A stretch of DNA of 64,000 bases, from assembly GCA_003342895.1 (NCBI GenBank), contig PTFA01000086.1, positions 1,737,804-1,801,803 of the forward strand, in the 5' to 3' direction. The notes under the pieces were generated by a model that did not search any database, was not told the origin of the DNA, and worked only from the letters and a program-made list of their open reading frames with translations. The translations under genes were made by a program, and so were the position numbers. This document shows positions 1 to 11,926 of the stretch, one piece after another. Positions within the stretch are counted from its first letter, which is position 1. Every line of letters starts with the position of its first letter. This DNA is from Casuarius casuarius. Taxonomy: Eukaryota; Chordata; Aves; Casuariiformes; Casuariidae.

Positions 1-2045
1 TTTATTTGTCAGTCTGGGGGATCAGTAAAACATGGAGTTGAGCAGAGGTCTAGCTGGTGGTTGGAACGGGAGCTTTAGGAGCAGAGGTGCCCGGGGCCCC
101 GTCCCCGTGCTTCATCGGGTTTTCCTGCACGTGCTCTCGGAGCTGCCCGCCTGGAGAGCAGCCAGGACTACCCGTTCAGTGGCTTGTGGCTAGGATGCAG
201 AATGAGCATTTGGTGGTGGCCATTGATTTTATTCTGAAGTCACTTAACTGGCATTGATATTGATAAAACTTGAAAGCATATACTATGTCACAGGTTCACG
301 CACCTTTCCCAGCAGGCCAGAATCAGATCTTTTATAGACAGATGTAGCTCCATTGATTTTTAGTAGGAAAAAATAACCACAGACAAATTTGAAATTTGAG
401 ATTTGTTCTCTGCAAACATGTGATGGCGTATTGTGTATGAAAGTGGAACATCTCAATGTTTTAAGTAGCAGCTGAAGGGTTTTCAAAGCAGGTGGAGTAT
501 ATGGCCTGCCAGTGGGCCAGGTTTCTCTGTGGTGCAATTCCTTTGGTTTGAACAAAGCTATAACATGGATTAACCTGTCATCATGACTACAGGCACACTT
601 ACATATATCTTAGGTCTCTATTATGTGTCTTATTTATTCAAGGCTTCGGCTTCTGCTGCCCTGGCACACGAGTATTTCCTTGCTTGTCCCGGAGCACAGT
701 TATCCTCCTTACACCTTGGGAAGAGCCTTCTCAAGGAGCAGCACATTTTCTTTATGGACAGGACCTTTTTGCGAGGGAAAGTTTATCCTGAAAATATACA
801 GTCCAAAAGATTGCTTTTTTTAGAACTAGTCACCAAAAAAATCAATTAACCGAACTTCAGGATTCGCAAAGCAGAGTTCTGAATAAGGCCCTGAAGTTTT
901 GGATCTCGCTCTGACCCATGGTGTATGTGCACAGCAAATATTTGGCTTGTGTGATTCAGGTATGCAAAAACTGTGAGCAGTTTAGTGCATGAACGGTAGA
1001 GGGAAAAAAAAAAAGAGAGAGAGATCTGTATGTGCCAAAAGTATTACACAGCACAACTGACCAAACATCTGCCAGTGCCTGCGCTAGGCTTTTGTCAAGC
1101 TGTGTTTACATGCAGTTATGTTCTAAAAGAAAGCAGCAGGGGTAACTGTCTTTTCTCTCTCTCTCTCTCTTTTTCTTTTTTTTTTTCTTTTTTTGTGGTG
1201 TGCATGTCAGCAACTTCCATTTCATGGCTCCCACATGTGTCCTTTTCTAAAATTAACAGAGAGCTGCACCTACGGTTCCCCTGACCAAAGTCTGAGGTTT
1301 CTCTACAAAGTTAAAACCACTCAGGCATATTTTATTTTGCTAGTAAAATGTAAGTCTTTTTTTTAATAAATAAACCATAATATTATGTTAGCGTTTATCA
1401 GTAAGAAGGGCATAATGACCCTGAAACATCTTTAAGCAGACTTATGGTCCTGTAACAAGCTGCCAAAATGTTTCATAGAACTAAAAGCCTCCAGGTGTTG
1501 TCCCAAATCCACAGCACGTTCTTGCGGACCGAATGTTTGCGCGGGGACGCTGCAGATGTGTGCAGGAGGGAGGCAGCGGTGCTGCCAGCTGGCTCCCTGG
1601 TGGCTGCACACCTGGGAGGTGAGCGGATGCGCACACCCTTGGGCCATCTCCACTTCGCCGACAGTACAGGATAGTTAAGGGAAGTTTTATGCTTTAAAAG
1701 CATGCAGTTACTCCTCATTGTCGCTGTGGTAGTCAAGTAGCTCCGCGATTGTTGGGTCCATAGTGGGCCAATTTGCTTAACTGCTTTAAGCATGACCATA
1801 TCCGTGTCAATCACATCTTAAAACAAGTTCTGTCTCCATGTGCTCTTGCTGCCATGGTCCCTGACCTTGTCACAGTGCACAGAACACTGTGGATGGCGAC
1901 CTAGCTGTGTCCTTAAAACGAGATTAAATTGTCGAAGGCTTTGCTTTCTGCGCTTGGGATGTGCCTCCACCTCTTTCCCAATATCCTCCTAAATGCAGTG
2001 CATCAGCCCGGCTCCCCGGGTTCACTGAGGCAGTAGTATAAGGGG
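1..2045. other. Non-coding AT-rich stretch, no gene supported
   Basis: No frame here is longer than about 110 codons, none resembles a known protein, and open frames overlap on both strands as expected by chance. The only clear structure is a pyrimidine tract near 1.15 kb. A small GC-richer patch near 1.53-1.66 kb keeps several short frames open on both strands. I see no exon with convincing flanking splice sites. Confidence 0.6.
1151..1194. repeat. CT/T-rich pyrimidine tract
   Basis: About 44 bases are almost pure pyrimidine on the plus strand: a (CT)n run followed by T runs broken by single C. This is a low-complexity microsatellite. It could resemble a polypyrimidine tract of a splice acceptor, but no open exon follows it. 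Confidence 0.85.
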
Positions 2046-2049
2046 GGGC

Positions 2050-2395
2050 ATTCAGTAATTCACAGCCTTCCTCCGGATCCAGCGGTGACTCCGGAAAGCA
2101 TCTCCCGCTTCAACCCCTCTTGAGCTGTTGCTGGCAGACGGGATCGGGGTCGCCTCCCCTCCGCTCTGCCAGCAGAGCTGCCCCGCGATGACGACGATCA
2201 CCGTTAGCCCCGCGCCGCGCGTGGCAACGGGCAGCTGAGCCGCAGCAGACGCCAACCCTCCGGCTGGCCCGGCTCCGCGGGCCCCGGCTCCCGGTCTGCG
2301 TCCTGCGGCCCACCACGGCGCCCGCCGACGGCGTCAGCACGACGTTGAGCGGGGCCCACGTGAGCGTGGGTGTGCTCGCGGTAGCAGTGCTGCCG
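2050..2395. other. CpG-rich islet 1
   Basis: A compact GC-rich block with many CpG pairs (for example around 2200-2345) stands out against AT-rich flanks. Frames of 67-136 codons are open on the minus strand, overlapping in different phases, which is typical of GC-rich composition and not evidence of a gene. It could be an unannotated promoter or a local patch of GC-biased conversion; the sequence alone does not decide. Confidence 0.55.
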
Positions 2396-2399
2396 TCTA

Positions 2400-4435
2400 G
2401 CTAGATTACCCCAGAAATTCACCTGCTCCTTCCAATCTTCTAAAGATACTATTACCTCAAAAAAAGAGCGGGCACTTAGTCTGCGATTCTGGACTAGCTT
2501 GGAGTCAGGTATTAAGACAAGCGTGTGAAGCCCTCGCAGCAGGGAGCCGGGACCCATACAAGTGGAGAATATTAATGTCTTCTTCCTACCCTCCTTTTGT
2601 TTTGACTTTTGCATTTTACAGCATGTTTTGCTAAATTCTTAAAAATAAAAGCCAAGCCCAAGCTGTTTTCCTGCTTTTTAAAATTCATTCCCTTAAACTT
2701 AGGATGTTATTGTAAAATAATTGGATTTGTGAATAAATCGCCAGAGGTTTGAGGTTTGGTTTACATTTATCTTTCGGAGGAATGGCGTTTATCAACTCCT
2801 TGCGAGCTGTCATCACCTTATAGGATCTGCTAAAGACACCGTGTTCAGGCTGCTGTTTCAGCACAGCGCTAAAGGCTTGTCCACTGGAATTAATATATTC
2901 GCTGAAAACATTTAAGCATCGGCATTTGAAACCTCCTCGCACCGCGCTGCCACGCTGCCCAGGGGGGGCTGCCTGGGAGGAAGAGGCCCACAGGAAAAGC
3001 AGCAAAACAGAAAATACAGCAAAACTGCTTTCTTCGAGGAAGTGGGGCAGAGGCACTTTCTTATTTGCTTGCTTGTTTATTTATTTACTTCATACTATTA
3101 TTTCCTGGAGGGGAAAAAAAGCTGTTAGGAACGAATTCTTATTCAAAGCTCCCAATCAAACGTGGGCACTTTATCATCCGCCCTTGGCTAGGCCGGCGCG
3201 ATAGGAAGAGCCCGAGGACAAAGGCACGAAACAAAAAAGGCATTTGGAGAATCATTAAACCACAATCGAGTCTAATTGCTTTGTATTGGTTCAGAAAACA
3301 TCCAGCATATTTAACTTTACCAGACAGCTGGTATGTGGAACCGGTAACTGTTCCTGAAGAGTTTTTTTTTATTACACCTGAGAATTAATATTTTAAAGCC
3401 TCTGGAGTAAATTAATCTCTCGGAAGCAGCGAAATAAATCTGTAGTGACTAAGCTGCAAACTCCTCAAGTTAGGGACTATGGCTTTGCAATTCTGTTTGG
3501 GGACTTTGTGTTCAGCTAATAAATAATAGTGAAATGACATTTGGCCTTAAATATGTATCTAAATGAGTCACCTTGAATGAACTAGACTGCTCTTGCTTAG
3601 AAGGAAGGAACATTTAAGGAGATATTTTTCAGCATGGCTCAGGCAAGGCTTTCTTGTCTGAGCTGTAATTTATGGGTGCAAATTTCAGAGTAGTTTGAAC
3701 CTTACTTTATCTGATTTGTATGTACATTCCTCTGGGGGGAAAAAATGACTACTCAGATTTTTGCTTATGCATAAGAGTGGTCTAAAAGAAGGCAGTATGA
3801 AAACAGGCACTGCGGGGAAAAACTGCCTATGTTTTACTTTTTAAATCTTTCTCCTTTTCTGGAAAAAGACATCTATGAAATGGGAGATTTTCATAAAAGA
3901 GAGACTTTTACATGCTACCTACACATAGATAAACCGTATTTGGCCAGATTCAGCTCGCCATCATAGTGAATACGGCTAGTGGGACCTTTCATTCGCATTG
4001 AGGCCAGTAAGATGAAACTCGTTTCTATGAATTTGGTATCGATCTGGGTCCAAAGTACCTCTGCAGAATCTCTAATATGTTTTTATTTAGTAACTCCAAG
4101 ATTTCAGATGGAGTCCAGGTTTTGGTGTTGAAACAAAGTGTGCGTTTTAATAGTTCAGTCTTTCTTCTTTTGATAATATCCATGTAGTACAGGTGTAATG
4201 AATGGACCTAACCATGCATGCATAAGAGACAGAAGTTTATTTCTCATTCTGTATTCATCATTGGCAAAAGCAAGAGGCACTAAAGATGTTGGGGAGATTC
4301 TTTTTTCTCTCTCTTCTTTTTACATCACCTTGCTTAACCAGAAGGGATCACAGCTGGGATATTTTTGTGCTGCCACTGCATTAGCAACAGCCACCATTTC
4401 ACAGCAATCCTAGTGTTAAAACCAAATGGTGGCAC
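2400..4435. other. Non-coding AT-rich stretch
   Basis: No supported gene. Short open frames around 2.9-3.4 kb have no recognisable domain. The block near 3950-4080 contains a phrase like 'cagattcagctcgcc' that weakly recalls old sauropsid interspersed repeats, but it is too diverged to call. Confidence 0.5.
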
Positions 4436-4439
4436 AAAG

Positions 4440-5260
4440 GATCCTGCTCATCATTCATTCCCCAGCTGTCTTTTTGCCTTTGCCACCCTCCTCGTTCTCC
4501 TCCTCCAATAAAACCTTTCGCTTACAGAAATTCAAAAAAGGGCTTAATCCCCCTGTCCCTGCAACATCAACCCCACAGGTTAATGCACACTTCAATAGTT
4601 AAAATCAAAGAAATGGGCCTTCTTACAATAGGGCCTTTTAAAAAAATCCTATACATCTATTTATAAGCCATCTAATCTCAAAAATCCTTATTACCTATCG
4701 TGTTACTTTAAATCATGGACATGAACGAAAGGGAGTCTTGGCATTCAATTATCCTTCTTGCTTTAACAAGGTGTGTATAATAAATGAGCAGTTCTTAATT
4801 GACTCCAATGCAATTTGACACTGCTGGAGTAGGAGGAAGAGGGGAGCCAGAAAGAAAGAAGACATGCAGCTTAAAGCTATTAAAGAATGCTCTTATTTAT
4901 AACATGAGACATTATTTTATGTCATGAAATTAATTAATCAGTATTCTGAAACAGTGTTTAGGATAAAAATAGTTACAAGCAATGCTTTGCAATTAATCAT
5001 GTTTCGCAGGTTTTTGTATTGTCACAGATAACATGTCAGTGGCTAAAAGGTAAAATTATAAAGATTTTAACAGTCATGGTTAAAGAAATATGTTTAAAAA
5101 TGTAATTTCCTATTTTGTAGGTTTCCTTCTTTTAGCTGAGGCTTTATAAAAACAGATAATGCAATAATAAAATCCCTGCTCATAAATATTTTATCTGGGC
5201 AATAAATGATGCAGAAATACATTCAACCTGTATCTCCAAATTTAGATTAATTTAGTTAAT
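4440..5260. promoter_or_regulatory. Candidate conserved non-coding element (enhancer-like)
   Basis: An AT-rich, CpG-poor block without long open frames and without repeat character. It contains clustered motifs typical of developmental enhancers: a MEF2-like CTATTTATAAG near 4658, several TAAT/ATTA homeodomain cores including AATTAATTAATCA near 4927, and CAAAG/CTTTG-type sites. Motif clusters in AT-rich DNA also arise by chance, so the call rests on overall texture. Cross-species alignment is needed to establish conservation. Confidence 0.25.
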
Positions 5261-5419
5261 TTCTATAAGGTGCTTAGAAGATGCTGGGCAGGTGTTCAGG
5301 AGAAACATTTGCCGACACAGTCGCGTTCGATCAGGTTATGCCATTTTGGGGTGGCATTTTTATGTGAACGTAAGCGTTTGCCCTGTGCTTATGCAGTAAC
5401 TCTGATCTGGCGTGACTCC

Positions 5420-6235
5420 TCGCTGCGTCTGTGTCTGTCCTCAGCAGCTCGGTTCCCCGGCCTGGCATCAGCCGCGGAGGCTGGTGCCGCCGTTTCGGCA
5501 GCAGACTGGGCGCTGGTGGCTTAGCTTCGTCCAGGAGCTGCAGCAGGAGACGACGCGCAAGCACAGTTGTGTCCGTGTGCTTGCGTTGGTGTAAAGAAGT
5601 TTGCAGTCAGGCTTTGGCTGAAGTGGAGTCTAGTTCGATGACGATACAACCTCAAGAGCAAAAATCCTGTAGGGTTGAAGCAATTATACGGCGGGGCCGG
5701 GAGGTGCGACGCTCTTCCCTCTCCTTAAACTCCCCGAGTGTTTTGGCAGACGCTGGCACCAGCTTTTGCCCCTTGCTGCAGAAGAGGCAGCTGGAGCCCA
5801 GCGTCGATGGCTGTGGCTCGGGGAGGACAAATCTAAGTGCCACCACCGAGGAACTGCTTGAAAAGCACGTTTGACCCTCAGCCGCAGAACACTTTGTCGT
5901 AGTTAAGACCGTCGGTATTCCCTCAGGAGGCCAGGCAGGCAGCATAACCACAGCGGCGTGCCCAGCCTGCCCGCGCTGCAGGGAGGCCGCTGCCCCCTGC
6001 TCCCATCGCACACCCGCCGAGGGCCTTTTCCCGGGAAGCCGGTCCCAGCATCAGTTAGCAGCACCGATACAGCTCAAGCTTCCTGAACTCCAGCCCCGTG
6101 ATTTAGCCGCTAAACCGTGCCGCTCCCGACTAACCGTGGAAAAGCAGCACGCCGGCCGCGCGTGCTGCCGAGCAGGCTGAGCCCGGCTGCGGCGCGCAGG
6201 GGAGGACCTTAAACAAAACCTCCGTCGGAGCCGTT
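5420..6235. other. CpG-rich islet 2 (largest in the left third)
   Basis: About 800 bases are enriched in GC and CpG, with overlapping frames of 60-147 codons open on both strands (for example plus 5431-5874 and minus 5652-6011). Their predicted proteins are rich in Ser, Arg, Ala and Pro and show no domain. I read this as a CpG islet, possibly a promoter of an unannotated transcript, and not as a coding exon. Confidence 0.5.
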
Positions 6236-7011
6236 ACCCGTTTGGGAATAGCAAGTACCGGTTGGCCAAAGACTCCTGGGAGAAGCAGTTTGTCGGCAGT
6301 GAGCTGCTTTTTAAAAACGGTTTTGCTGAACGGTGTTACCATAGGTATTTCTGAAACTAGTGTCATTTTCAGTTAGAACAGGCAGTTTCGCCATTCGCTT
6401 CCACCCGCAACTCATTTTCTAGCGTTGCAACTTCACATACATCTTGCAGGCTCTGCCCTCAGCAGAGCTGGGACAGGAGCCAGAGCGCAGTAACTCTTAT
6501 CAGAAGATCACTTTAAAACCTTAACCGCAGGAGTAAGGTGTTGCAGATTCTTAGATCTAATAGAGAATGTGCTTCCATCCCCTGGCTTGAGCAAAACCAG
6601 GCTTGTCGCGGCTCGGGAAAAATGAAATGCCATGAGAGCAGAGCGGCTTTGCTTCCAGGACGCATAATGGGCTCTGTCAGCTCTTTCAGTCATTTAGGTA
6701 TGATTTGCATCAGCGTTTACAGCTGCTGACTATTTACAGTTACACAGCTATTATGTCTTCCATCAGCTGCTAAATGAACAGGTGTTTACCATTGTGCAGC
6801 CTGGAAAAGAGAGTGATAGATGTACAGCAACAGCCCTGCCGCAGGAAAGCTGCTCCCCTAAGGAAGCAGCGGAGGGCTGAGAGTGGATATAAATTTAGCT
6901 AAGTTGCCTAACAACCTCTAATTTTAATACTGACTTTTTCTTTTGGTTTGGTTATTAGGGGAGAGAGAGAGGTGGCAGGGAAGGGAAGAAATTCAGGCTG
7001 TGGCCAAATGC

Positions 7012-7044
7012 GCTGCTGGGGCTGGGCCTGGGGCTGGGGCTGGC
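7012..7044. repeat. GGGGCT short tandem repeat
   Basis: Five or so imperfect copies of a G-rich hexamer (GGGCTG / GGGGCT) lie in tandem. Runs of three to four G at close spacing could form a G-quadruplex on the plus strand. Confidence 0.8.
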
Positions 7045-7296
7045 AGGAGCGCTGCTCCCGCTGGGGCTTTACCCTCCTTGCCCGACGCGATCCCTTGCTG
7101 TGGCCTGGCCACCTAACGGCACGGATGGTCGCTCCCGAACAGCTTTATATCTTACTGTTTACTTGAACGGGGTCCTTGCTGTCACGCGTAGCGCGCTGTC
7201 CCCGGGGAGCACGTCAGTGCAGCTGCACTGCACCGCTGCTGGCAGGTTGCAAAGGAGAGAGACTGTGGTCAGACGAGCTGCAATTTGCCGATTAAT

Positions 7297-7337
7297 ATTA
7301 ATTAACATTAATAATGAATGGATTAATGTTAATTAAT
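7297..7337. repeat. Perfect 16-bp inverted repeat of TAATTA/ATTAAT sites
   Basis: The left arm (7297-7312, ATTAATTAACATTAAT) is the exact reverse complement of the right arm (7322-7337), separated by 9 bases. Each arm carries overlapping TAATTA homeodomain-type cores. It may be a dyad binding site for paired homeodomain factors, a hairpin, or the remnant of a palindromic mobile element. The symmetry is directly visible; any function is inference. Confidence 0.85.
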
Positions 7338-7910
7338 CCATGCAGTCGTGGATCAGGGGTTTTGAGCTGTAAAAAGGTAAAAGAAAAAGCCAGTCCTTTC
7401 CCCCAGAAACCCTGTTTGCCGAAACTGAGGGGATATATGCCAGGAATAAAAGTCATGTGGGCTCGCCCACATGGGCAAGTTTTCTGGTTTATTGAATTAT
7501 TCTTACACAACTGTACTTAGCTGGCTGGCTGCACTCCAAGAGGAATAGTCATCAATGAAGTTATATTAGTATAACTGGGCCAGTTTAAATTCACCACTTG
7601 GGCTGCACCAAGAATGTCAGAACTGTACAAATAAGACTTCACAGTTTGTTTTCAAAAGAGCTAGCAAAAATGGCATGAGAACACAGTTAGGATTTTTTTT
7701 TTAATTTACGTAATAAAAAATCAGTTTGCTGGTTACTAAACCAGAAGTCTTTGGTGGAGACAAAGCTTGTATTATAGCTGTTTTTAGTTCAAAAGAGATT
7801 TTTGAATCCATTTTTGTGTCAGTTCTGTGGTAAAACTGTAATCTGTCTTATCAACTCAGTCCCTCTAAAGACATACATTAAACCATTCCTATTTCCTTAA
7901 GCATTTTAAA

Positions 7911-7934
7911 CATGTGCTTAACTTTAAGCACATG
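7911..7934. repeat. Palindrome 'catgtgcttaa-ct-ttaagcacatg' (sauropsid repeat-like)
   Basis: Two perfect 11-bp arms flank a 2-base loop. The string GTGCTTAACTTTAAGCAC matches a motif I remember as recurring in crocodilian, turtle and bird genomes, usually next to a 'cccattgacttcaatggg' segment. Here the flank 'ttcactggg' is a faint echo of that. The identification as an ancient MITE-like repeat is from memory and was not searched. Confidence 0.5.
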
Positions 7935-8404
7935 GTTCACTGGGTTTTATTAAATAAAACATAAAAAAAAAAAATTGGCATACTCTTCCTATCTGAGTTC
8001 CCAGTGCAAGCGCTCATGACGATCTAATGACAACACAGAGCTTGCTCTCAGCTTTAGGTTCATCTCTCTGTGGGGAACATATATAGCCCTTCTATAAGTG
8101 GAAAGCTATATTCTTGAGAGTTGTTCCTGGTGCCAAATTTTAAGGGGCCTGAGCAACAGCAGACCAGGAAACAGAAAGAGTTTCAGCAACAATTTTATGA
8201 ACAGTTGTGATCCTATTTGATTTTTATGCACTTCAAAGCAGGTCTGAGTTAAAACACTCACAGTTTTACACCGGCATGCCTATCCTAAAATAACCTGCCG
8301 CCTTCTCTTTCTTACGCTGTTAATATTAATGTCTTTTGTTTCTGGCAGCCAGGAGTGGCCTCTGCTATTAAGAACAGTTTCCTTAATTATTTTGCAATGC
8401 TCGC

Positions 8405-8575
8405 TGGTGTCGTTGCCTCTCCCATGGATGCGGAGCTCGGCGCGGGGCTGGGCCCCACCTTAACTGGATCCTGCGTCTCCCGCGGCGTCGAGCTGGGGCG
8501 CGTGAACGAGGAGGAGCCGCCACGTCCCAGCGAGCGCGCGCGCAGGAGCCCCTTCGTCGCCAGCGAGGGGGAGGG
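8405..8575. other. CpG-rich islet 3
   Basis: A short dense cluster of CpG, with a (CG)n-like GCGAGCGCGCGCGC run near 8530. A plus frame (8355-8756, 133 codons) and minus frames stay open through it. The plus frame is preceded by an acceptor-like 'tttgtttctggcag' ending at 8349, but no domain or good donor supports an exon. Confidence 0.5.
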
Positions 8576-11500
8576 CTTGGGCTTGGCTTTTTACAGCTGC
8601 CAAAAGATGAAACCAAAAATGAGGGTGTCTGCCTTCGAACACGCAGCGCTCGGCCGATCTGTGTTTTCTCAGTCCCTGACCTTTTGCAGATTTTCTGTAC
8701 TCAGCAGGCTTGGTGCTTTCTGCCCGTTTCTCATCGGTGCGTGTACATGGGGTTGACCAGGGACATGCTTCGGGCTCCAAAGCTTCGTTCTTCACAGCAC
8801 CGTGTATCTCGGGGGTAGCAACCACTTCTGCAGGCGATGGAGGAGGGGACCCCTCGAAGCGGCTCCATCACTGTCATGTTGTGCTGCCTGGTGTGCACGG
8901 GGCACGCAGAGGGCCCTTCCTGCTCACTTTTATTTTAATTTTATCCCCAATTGACTTCAGCAGAGTCACACCCAAGATACACTGACATACTGGAGCGCTG
9001 AGTCAGTTCTGGTGTATCAGCTTATTGACCGCCTGAGTTTCAGTTGTGCAAATTAGAAAACAAAAGACAAAACAGCTGAACAGAAATTAACCTTCCAAAT
9101 TATCACTCATGGGATGAAGAGTCAGCCTGAAAAAATTCAGCAGAGGCCTAATATTCTTTTTTTATTTCATTTTACAAAAAACCCAATTCAACAAAGAATT
9201 AGAATAAAAAATCCCTTGGTGTAACTGTTGGACTTCAGATATGACACTCCAATCAGCAGCGTATCTGAACTGGTAGGGATTTCTTCACACAAATGTGTTA
9301 CAAGAAACACTCCCATGCATGTGACGAAAATCAGTGCACATGTTTGCACTGTTTCTTTCTTCTCTTGTACTAATATAATCATGCTGCAGTAACACAAGAC
9401 ATTCATCTTAGAAAAATGTTTTTCCACATTTCCAAACAGAGGGCAAAGGCCTCAAAGGAAATGAGGAGCTTTTTTGAGGCTGTTTTTTTTCTACTGTGTA
9501 ATATCCTCAATTTCTTTAGGCTATTATCTGACTTTAAAGAATTGGTGGATATCATTTATTATTACTAGTTATATTTTTGGGTGAGCATGTTGTTACTGTA
9601 ACCAGCTTGTTTTATAATTAACCATACTAATTAGTCATCTAATAGACTTACTACCTTTTTGCCTGAAGGTAAAGCAATGAGTGTGTCATAACATTCTGTT
9701 TAGATACTGTACTGAAGGCCTCGTTTGTGTGTATTCAGGAAAACTAATAATAACTCACGATAAGTATACCTAAGAAACTGAGTTACTTTATTTCCTTCTG
9801 ATAACATCCTGTTAGACAACTTTATTTCCTGAATACACTGAGATTTGGTTGTTCCACAGCACAGTTATGCTTAGATAAATATGTAGCATGCATAAGCTTG
9901 AGTCTCTCTGGCCGTTTCGTTTACATATTCTTCTAACCCAAGAGCAATCATCGCGTCTGCTGTTTGTCCGCGATCGGGATTCCACAGCATATTTCTTCAC
10001 TATGCCTCTGCACTTAATAGTATTGTCCAAATCGTTTCCAAAGTTAAAGATTGCACAAACAGTGCATCAGGATGTGAATAACATATGTGTCAGCCCCATT
10101 TGCTCATTGCAGGGTACGTTTATTTTACTCAGTTTGAGACTCCTTAATATCTCAGCTTGGTCAGTGAAAACCCCATGCTTCAGAAGTTGTGGACTGTAGA
10201 ATGTAACGTTACTGGAAGGAACTCATATCATGTAATTTGTCTCATAGGTACTATTTTCTTAACTGTATGGCTCCTAAGGAAAATACACCGCAGTCAGTAC
10301 TATTTAATATTTACAGTCCTGTAATCTCTAAACTGTGAGGCCTCTGGGACCTCTTTGTTCTGTGTTAGGATTCTCCTGAGGTCCTCGTTCATCACTGGGG
10401 TTCCTGAGAACTACCCAATATAAATCATATAAGATATCACTACTAATATTTTCTTTTCTGTAGGATTTTTCCAGGCTGACTCTGTAGGCTAGCTCATGGG
10501 AACCTACATGTTGTTTACCAGCTTTTTCTTTGATCTATTTTTGGTGAAGAAAGCTTAGAAAAATCACCATTTCTGATATCTAGAGCAGACTGGTCCAGTG
10601 CAATCTGAATACTTGGTTAAAAGTTATTCTAAGGATTTGTAAGGAATTTGAGAAGTCTGTTTTGGATAAATATCACACAAGGATAAGATATCTAAATTCA
10701 GCCTAATTTCACTCACTCTGTAAATATAGTCTTGAATATGGAACCTGGTGACTGTGGGGACCTGTCTCTAGTACAAATATTCATCCTGTTCTCTTGAAAT
10801 TAATGAGTTTTGCTACTGACACCAAAGGATTCAGGATTTCCCCAGAATTTCCCACACAGTGGAATAGTAAAAATCAGAAAATGAATCACTAGTGTAATGT
10901 GTTTGTTGGCCTCTTCTGTCTAGCTCCCTACTTAACTGTTCTAATAATGCATTCATCTCACTCTCCCTCTCTACTATTCTGCTGGACAGTGGCAATATAG
11001 AAATGCAAATACTATGTAAAAATGATAGATATGTTCTGCTGGCTGCTGACTTCATTGCTGCTCATTTCTCACGTGATCTAGATGCCCCACAGACAGGATA
11101 GGATGGGACCCATATAGTTGTAAATTTAGATCAGGACATCATAAGACATCATCAGGACCGTAGTTTTAAGGTATTGCACCTGGCAAAAGCCCAGCTTGGT
11201 CCCTCTGATGGTAGTGCCTGTTTCCTTCCATCAAATATAGTTTTTCCTGTTGAATGGTAGGACTTCCAGCAGCTCACTTTGGATCAAACGAGTCATTTTA
11301 GGTTTTCTTCCTGTGATAGGGGCAGTAAATCTTCAGTGTCTACAGAAATAATTCTACCACCTAGGCTAAGATCTTAGTCTTAATGAAATAAATAGGCATG
11401 TTCCTATTTATTTAAGCGGAACCAGGTTTTCTCTCAAGATTTCCACCTCAGACCTGATGTGGGTTTTTTGGGGAGAGGAGGGTTTCTTGCTACTGGTTAT

Positions 11501-11744
11501 TCTTGCCTCGTTTTCCTCCACCCTCTTTTGCAAGCATAAAAGGCCTAAAGAGGAGTCAGCTTGCTTCTAGGATCAATTAGTCCACTGATTTCCTTAGCTT
11601 TTTCTTAGGTATAGCTGCAAATTGAGGATCTGGCTCTTTAAAAGTTCTGCTTTCAGTTTGAGAACATTTATTTTTTCCAGGTAATGTTTTGTTTGCTACT
11701 TTCCCTTTTTCTATTTGTCTATTACCATTGCAGACAGTTCTAGC

Positions 11745-11764
11745 TTTTTTTTTTTTCTTTTTTT
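11745..11764. repeat. Poly-T tract
   Basis: About 20 bases of T are interrupted once by C. Simple sequence. Confidence 0.85.
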
Positions 11765-11882
11765 AATATGACGTGGAACTTCCTTTTCATGGTTGTCAGA
11801 TCCTCCTGCCTTGCCATGGCCAGTTAAGCAGTTTCTGCTGCCTGTACAGCTGTACAGTATTTTAAATACTCCATGAAAGAAG

Positions 11883-11926
11883 CAAAAAGAAAAAAAGAAA
11901 AAAAAAAGAAAAAAAAAGAAAAAGAC
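11883..11926. repeat. A-rich tract, (A)nG imperfect repeat
   Basis: Runs of 4-9 A separated by single G extend over about 44 bases. It is low complexity and could be the degenerate A-tail of an old retroposon on the plus strand, but no element body is recognisable upstream. Confidence 0.85.

Larger units (their letters stand above)
6236..8400. other. Non-coding stretch with palindromes and short repeats
   Basis: No gene is supported. The stretch holds a GGGCTG repeat at 7.0 kb, the long TAAT inverted repeat at 7.3 kb and a 24-base palindrome at 7.9 kb, each listed separately. The remainder is plain AT-rich sequence. Confidence 0.55.

Noticed and set aside
2204..2614. 136-codon minus-strand frame
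   Set aside because: It crosses a CpG islet where several phases are open on the same strand; no domain or splice support.
5431..5874. 147-codon plus-strand frame as a gene
   Set aside because: Frames are open on both strands in the same GC-rich interval and the peptide is a low-information Ser/Arg mix.
8350..8756. Exon after the acceptor 'tttgtttctggcag'
   Set aside because: No clear donor follows within a sensible distance, the frame owes its length to a CpG islet, and the peptide is unrecognised.
11883..11926. A-tail of a processed pseudogene
   Set aside because: No open or degenerate coding sequence is recognisable upstream.
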